From the NCBI GenBank assembly GCA_043757515.1, contig JAYVPD010000012.1, positions 25,284 to 89,283 on the forward strand: a DNA stretch of 64,000 nucleotides, in the 5' to 3' direction. A model generated the notes under the pieces. That model was not told the origin of the DNA. It ran no database searches and saw only the letters and a list, made by a program, of their open reading frames with translations. Shown here one piece after another: positions 60,474 to 64,000 of the stretch. Source of the stretch: UBA2316 sp043757515. Its GTDB lineage: Bacteria; Bdellovibrionota; Bdellovibrionia; Bdellovibrionales; Bdellovibrionaceae. Position numbers and translations under genes: made by a program. The first letter of the stretch is position 1. Every line of letters begins with the position of its first letter.

Positions 60474-60551
60474 GAAAAAAAATTATCTTGTGGATATTCA
60501 AACATTCCTTCATAAATGTTAATCTGAACACGGCTTTCCCTAGGAGATTCT

Positions 60552-61862
60552 ATGAATAAAATTAATTTGCTTCAGTATTTGTTTTTAATTTTTTTATTAG
60601 TTAGACTTGAAAATGTTAACGCTTCTGATTTGTCCGATCTATCAAAGCAAAATTGTGTAAATTTAGTACAAGCTTTAAATAAGGTCGGGGGAATTAAATC
60701 TTTTTATGCACAGGTCCCAAAAAACTGGACTGAGGAAAAAGGTGCAAAAATTCCTTTATTTGTTTGGGTCAGACAAGGAGATGCGAAGTATCCCCCGTTA
60801 TTGCTACTTCATGGTGGACCGGCGGCAAGCTCAGCTGGTTTTCCTGCTAAATTTGCGGACTTGATTAAAAAGTATCCTGGTGATGTTGTTTCCCTAGACC
60901 AGAGGGGTGGTAATAGTTGCTCAAGTGATTTTACTGGGAGTCTGCCGATTGCTAGTTACACATATCTTCAAGCCACCAACATCGTAAATGATCTAGAATA
61001 TTTGAAACGTGTTTATTTTGGAAATCGCAAATGGCGTGCCTTCGGTCAAAGTCGCGGCTCACTTGTATTGCACCTATACTTAAACTACTTCCCCAGTTCT
61101 TTAGAGTCGGTGCATGCCCACGGTTGGTCGTTAATGTCCGCTAGCCAAGCACCAAAAATGACTTTTTTACGCGCCTACTCTAATTTGAGAACCTCTGCAG
61201 CCTATTTGAAGAAGTACCCTCAAGACAAAGTTATGATTTCGAAAATTCGAGCTTCCATAAACCAGCAAATGTGTTGGCCCGCATTTGAAGGTCACAGATA
61301 TTGTGGGCCCAATCTAGTAGATATCTTTGGTTACAATCTGGGAAAGCCCACAAGTTGGGATGAAACTCACAAAACGCTTTCCAGTGTTTTCGACTCAACT
61401 GGAAACGTAAATGCTTCAGCTATGTATGCAATGATTCAGACTGCTATTAAGGCAGATGGATTTGTATGGATAAATTATATAGCCGGCACCTTTTCCCAAG
61501 AAGCTTTTTATCCTGATTTCGCATCTTTAATTGCACTAAAAAGCGATCCCATTTACCAGATCCCCGTGCTATCCGAAATTAGATATTTAAGCGAAGTCAT
61601 ATTACCTGCCCACGGCATTAACTGGCGATCAAATTCAGTTGTTCCAGATTATGATAGAATTAGAAATTTTCTGACCCGCAACCCTACCGTAAAATATTAC
61701 CTCTATTCGGGCGCACTTGATTCCATCTCACCAGTTGAAAGTTTTCAGCACGAACTTTCAATGTTGGGAAATAAAGTAATCTACACCAATTTCCCAAACT
61801 CCGGCCACGACGGGTGGTGGACTGAACCCCTTATTCAACAACGGTTACTTAGCTTTCAATAG
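60552..61862 (+). CDS. Secreted alpha/beta hydrolase, proline-iminopeptidase-like (S33)
   Basis: 436 residues; AGGAG 6 bp before ATG. Signal peptide 'MNKINLLQYLFLIFLLVRL' ending near 'NVNA'. Fold motifs: oxyanion 'LLLLHGGPAASSAG', 'VVSLDQRGGNSC', nucleophile elbow 'AFGQSRGSLVLH' (G-x-S-x-G), a lid of about 150 residues, Asp in 'YSGALDSISP' and His in 'NSGHDGWW'. The HGGP motif is typical of prolyl aminopeptidases. Exported, so it may trim peptides outside the inner membrane. Probably controlled by the divergent regulator. Confidence 0.88.
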   Translation: MNKINLLQYLFLIFLLVRLENVNASDLSDLSKQNCVNLVQALNKVGGIKSFYAQVPKNWTEEKGAKIPLFVWVRQGDAKYPPLLLLHGGPAASSAGFPAKFADLIKKYPGDVVSLDQRGGNSCSSDFTGSLPIASYTYLQATNIVNDLEYLKRVYFGNRKWRAFGQSRGSLVLHLYLNYFPSSLESVHAHGWSLMSASQAPKMTFLRAYSNLRTSAAYLKKYPQDKVMISKIRASINQQMCWPAFEGHRYCGPNLVDIFGYNLGKPTSWDETHKTLSSVFDSTGNVNASAMYAMIQTAIKADGFVWINYIAGTFSQEAFYPDFASLIALKSDPIYQIPVLSEIRYLSEVILPAHGINWRSNSVVPDYDRIRNFLTRNPTVKYYLYSGALDSISPVESFQHELSMLGNKVIYTNFPNSGHDGWWTEPLIQQRLLSFQ

Positions 61863-62026
61863 GCTGCGCCGCAATTGTAACGGAAAAAAATCGGAAGAGT
61901 CGTGGGCAAGTTTTTACCAAGGGCCCCCCTCGCCAAAAAAAAATCGAAGTGAACGACTATTTATTTGTGCTACCAATTTGAACTTTGGCCTAATCAGTTT
62001 CCATAACCCTCGGGTCATATCTCAAA

Positions 62027-62446
62027 ATGGCACGTCAAAAATGCGGTCAGCCGGCGCCTGAAGATGTTCCGAAACCTAAAATTAAGTCGGCTACCAAGGC
62101 ATCCATAAGTAGTGTGATTCGCCTAAGTGAGGGAAATCCAGTTGAGAATTTGAATAGCTGGAACGAAAGCCGTGTCGATGACGTTCAAGTCGCTAATCAT
62201 TCTGAAAACTATTTTCTAAGTACCTACAGAGCCATCGAAGCTAAAATCAAAAAAGAAGAATTTAACGATACCGATAGTTTGCGTTCAGAGCTTTGGGCAA
62301 TCCTGCGTAATGATAAATCAAATAATGTATTTGAGAATTGTTTAAATCGTCTTTTGGGACGATCAAAATACTATCTTATTTTTTATGACGGTGAAAAAAA
62401 TCAAATGCCTTTTTTAATTAAAACAATGTTGCATTTGGCCGTTTAA
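62027..62446 (+). CDS. Hypothetical protein
   Basis: 139 residues from ATG 62027. A charged, soluble protein with a disordered, Lys/Pro-rich N-terminus ('PEDVPKPKIKSATKASISS') and a helical C-terminal half ('YRAIEAKIKKEEFNDTDSL', 'FENCLNRLLGRSKYYLIF'). No ribosome site stands out and no family is recognised. Codon use fits neighbours. Confidence 0.55.
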   Translation: MARQKCGQPAPEDVPKPKIKSATKASISSVIRLSEGNPVENLNSWNESRVDDVQVANHSENYFLSTYRAIEAKIKKEEFNDTDSLRSELWAILRNDKSNNVFENCLNRLLGRSKYYLIFYDGEKNQMPFLIKTMLHLAV

Positions 62447-62458
62447 ACTAAAGGAAGT

Positions 62459-62596
62459 ATGCAGCCACAATCGATGGCCGATACGGCTACCACGGATGCT
62501 CGAAATGTAAGAATCAAGACCTTAACCAACTTTTGGAAAGCCACGGCACCGAAAGTGAAGGCATCTCAAGGGCCCAGTGCTGGACAAGTTACCTAG
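62459..62596 (+). CDS. Possible small protein
   Basis: 45 residues from ATG 62459 with AAGGA 4 bp upstream: 'MQPQSMADTATTDARNVRIK' and 'TLTNFWKATAPKVKASQG'. It follows the previous gene by 12 bp. Small and unrecognised, but the ribosome site is good. Confidence 0.35.
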   Translation: MQPQSMADTATTDARNVRIKTLTNFWKATAPKVKASQGPSAGQVT

Positions 62597-62627
62597 ATTT
62601 TGGCCGCGGCATTAAATTCAGCCACTA

Positions 62628-62810
62628 TCACTTCCCAATTAGAAATTTTCCGCTCGAGGCCTCTCTCTCAGTGCCATCAAGACTGTGATCGTTTAATGCT
62701 TTTTTTAATTCTTCGATTTGGGCAATGGCTCGCATTCGAAACAGATTTTTTAATGATTCAATACGACCTACAAAAACCGTTTGGTGTTTAACTTCGACGT
62801 GGAAGCCTGC
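62628..62810 (-). pseudogene. In-frame coding-like extension beyond the next gene's stop
   Basis: Directly after the TGA of the minus-strand gene at 62811, the same frame stays open for 60 codons to TGA 62628, with protein-like content ('VGRIESLKNLFRMRAIAQIE', 'ELKKALNDHSLDGTERE'). It has no good start of its own (one ATG inside gives 35 residues). Either the tail of a longer ancestral gene cut by a nonsense mutation, or chance. Confidence 0.35.
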
Positions 62811-63602
62811 TCACTCTTTTGTGCAGGTCCAATATTTCTGGGCATCAGCCGCTTTCGTGGGTAGACTCTTACATTTGCGGCTAGTACAAATGACAGAACT
62901 AAAAGACCCAACATGAATCTCAGGAGCTTCTAAAAGCATCTGTTGATATTGGTCTTCATCCAAAACAATTCCCTTAGAAAAGAGTCCCCAAGTGCTATAG
63001 GAAGTATAAACTGGCCCGGTCCCTGCACGAAATAATTGTGATAGCTTCAGATTTTTCTCGTTAATGTCGTAAAATTCGCGAGTCACTAAAGAATGCCCTC
63101 GCCCATCCAAATACACTGAAAATAGATGCGGCGAGACCGTGTTACCGACGCGGCATGAATATCTCAACTTCTTAGTCACAACAATCAAAGACTGATACGT
63201 GTAGACATGCGCATCTTTAGAAATAGTGAAATCGTCAAACGTTAGTATGGTACCAAGTTTATGCTCCCCACTTAGCTGGTCGAAACAAGTTTTTGACAAG
63301 GAATTGGGAGAAAAGCATTCATTTCCGATAATTTGATTTTCTTCGATTTTGATTTCAACATTAACATAACCTAGCGAACCTGAATTTTCATAAAACATAG
63401 GTCGCTTTATATTTGATACATTCGCTGTGTCATACATCACCTCATAGCCTCCCGGTTGGAAGGATTTGTTCAAGGCTGCCAAATTTGACGAAAGGTAATA
63501 AACATCGACAAGAGTTTCCAGGCTATGTCCCGTAGGTGAAATCAATAGGCAAACAACAAGAATCAAAAATTTTATACGTGACCTTGAGGAATTTTTTTTC
63601 AT
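62811..63602 (-). CDS. Exported protein of unknown function
   Basis: ATG 63602 is chosen because it opens a normal signal peptide ('MKKNSSRSRIKFLILVVCLL' ending 'SPTGHS'); the frame also extends to 63629. 263 residues, soluble after processing. Features are several Cys pairs ('NECFSPNSLSKTCFDQ', 'VICTSRKCKSLP') and a beta-rich middle ('HKLGTILTFDDFTISKDAHV'). No family recognised. The C-terminus 'YWTCTKE' is followed in frame by further open sequence. Confidence 0.65.
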   Translation of the reverse strand: MKKNSSRSRIKFLILVVCLLISPTGHSLETLVDVYYLSSNLAALNKSFQPGGYEVMYDTANVSNIKRPMFYENSGSLGYVNVEIKIEENQIIGNECFSPNSLSKTCFDQLSGEHKLGTILTFDDFTISKDAHVYTYQSLIVVTKKLRYSCRVGNTVSPHLFSVYLDGRGHSLVTREFYDINEKNLKLSQLFRAGTGPVYTSYSTWGLFSKGIVLDEDQYQQMLLEAPEIHVGSFSSVICTSRKCKSLPTKAADAQKYWTCTKE

Positions 63603-64000
63603 ACGGAACTCCATCGGGAAGATGGCCAATTAAAGTCAGAGACGACGTTTTGTCAAGTTTTTCACTGCGAAATACCCAAAAGCTTAAGTATATTTACAAT
63701 TACTGCAGGCTTAACGTGTTCGGCACCGTAGCCTTTTCGATTAACATAGTCTTCTTTACAAGACGCTTGGATCGAAATTTCACTTTTTTATTAATTTTGA
63801 AAATTTAAAGATCTACGGCGAACCAAATATGTCCGTCCTGACACATAGTTTACATTTTACCAATCCTGGAGGGATATCAGGTTCATCACGGTTAGCAGTG
63901 GGAGCAATAAGTCATAAAAAAAGGAGCATGAAGAAATAATCTCAAGCGTTAAGCTTTGGGTATCTGACATCCAAATCTTTAACAAAGGAGAAAGGCCCTC
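63603..64000. other. Intergenic right edge
   Basis: No supported gene. The plus frame at 63536-63808 is a shadow of the signal-peptide region. AGGAG-like sites near 63913-63925 and 63985-63995 may belong to genes starting beyond the edge. Confidence 0.4.

Noticed and set aside
63536..63808. 90-codon plus-strand frame
   Set aside because: It overlaps the signal-peptide region of the minus-strand secreted-protein gene and has no domain or ribosome site.

Overview
The window looks like chromosomal DNA of a Gram-negative, aerobic, AT-rich bacterium of the Bdellovibrionota (Bdellovibrio-like) type. This is inferred from gene content, not from a marker gene; no rRNA or tRNA gene was seen. Supporting signs are a pilin-leader fibre protein with an S74 chaperone end (the architecture of predatory-bacterium adhesive fibres), a fused CcoN-CcoO oxidase subunit, a TIGR02147-type regulator, 'FQNC'-style lipoprotein leaders, many secreted proteins of unknown function, and heavy use of two-component proteins.

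Layout. 0-0.9 kb: end-truncated tandem SRPBCC protein (minus). 1.4-6.5 kb: surface-fibre operon and a secreted unknown, ending in a structured terminator. 6.7-8.8 kb: BlaI-type repressor with twin operators and an M56 protease fused to a lytic transglycosylase. 9-15.5 kb: lipoproteins, an OmpA-family barrel, and an ABC1-type kinase gene interrupted by one in-frame TAG. 15.5-23 kb (minus): one compact cbb3 oxidase operon, ccoI-ccoS-ccoNO-ccoQ-ccoP-ccoG, in which ccoG is fused to an outer-membrane beta-barrel. 23.3-28.4 kb: a 1719-residue surface lipoprotein with five DUF1554-like repeats. 28.5-36.9 kb: kdpED (minus) and kdpFABC (plus), with a small divergent membrane-protein gene and a perfect 20-bp inverted repeat between them.

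36.9-51 kb is a signalling and redox island. A minus-strand four-gene phosphorelay (NtrC-type activator, PAS kinase, receiver, receiver-kinase) faces a CBS-domain gene and a haem-protein gene that have a sigma-54-type promoter and upstream palindromes. A CoA-transferase, a second CBS protein, a truncated receiver, a receiver-PilZ protein, an orphan kinase dimerisation-like domain, a KimA-type potassium permease and a large PAS kinase follow. A 19-bp element upstream of the CBS gene recurs with one mismatch upstream of the cco operon, suggesting that respiration and this island share a regulator.

51-64 kb holds exported or housekeeping genes: lipoprotein, secreted unknowns, DUF455, LD-carboxypeptidase, RNase T2, a YegD-type Hsp70, TauE permease, TIGR02147 regulator and a secreted alpha/beta hydrolase, with gene-poor stretches at 58.9-59.5 and 62.4-64 kb.

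The most unusual items are the CcoG-porin fusion, the protease-transglycosylase fusion under a BlaI repressor, the mirrored putative KdpE operator with its divergent small membrane protein, the recurring 19-bp palindromic element, and the split ABC1 kinase. All family assignments were made by eye; no database search was run.
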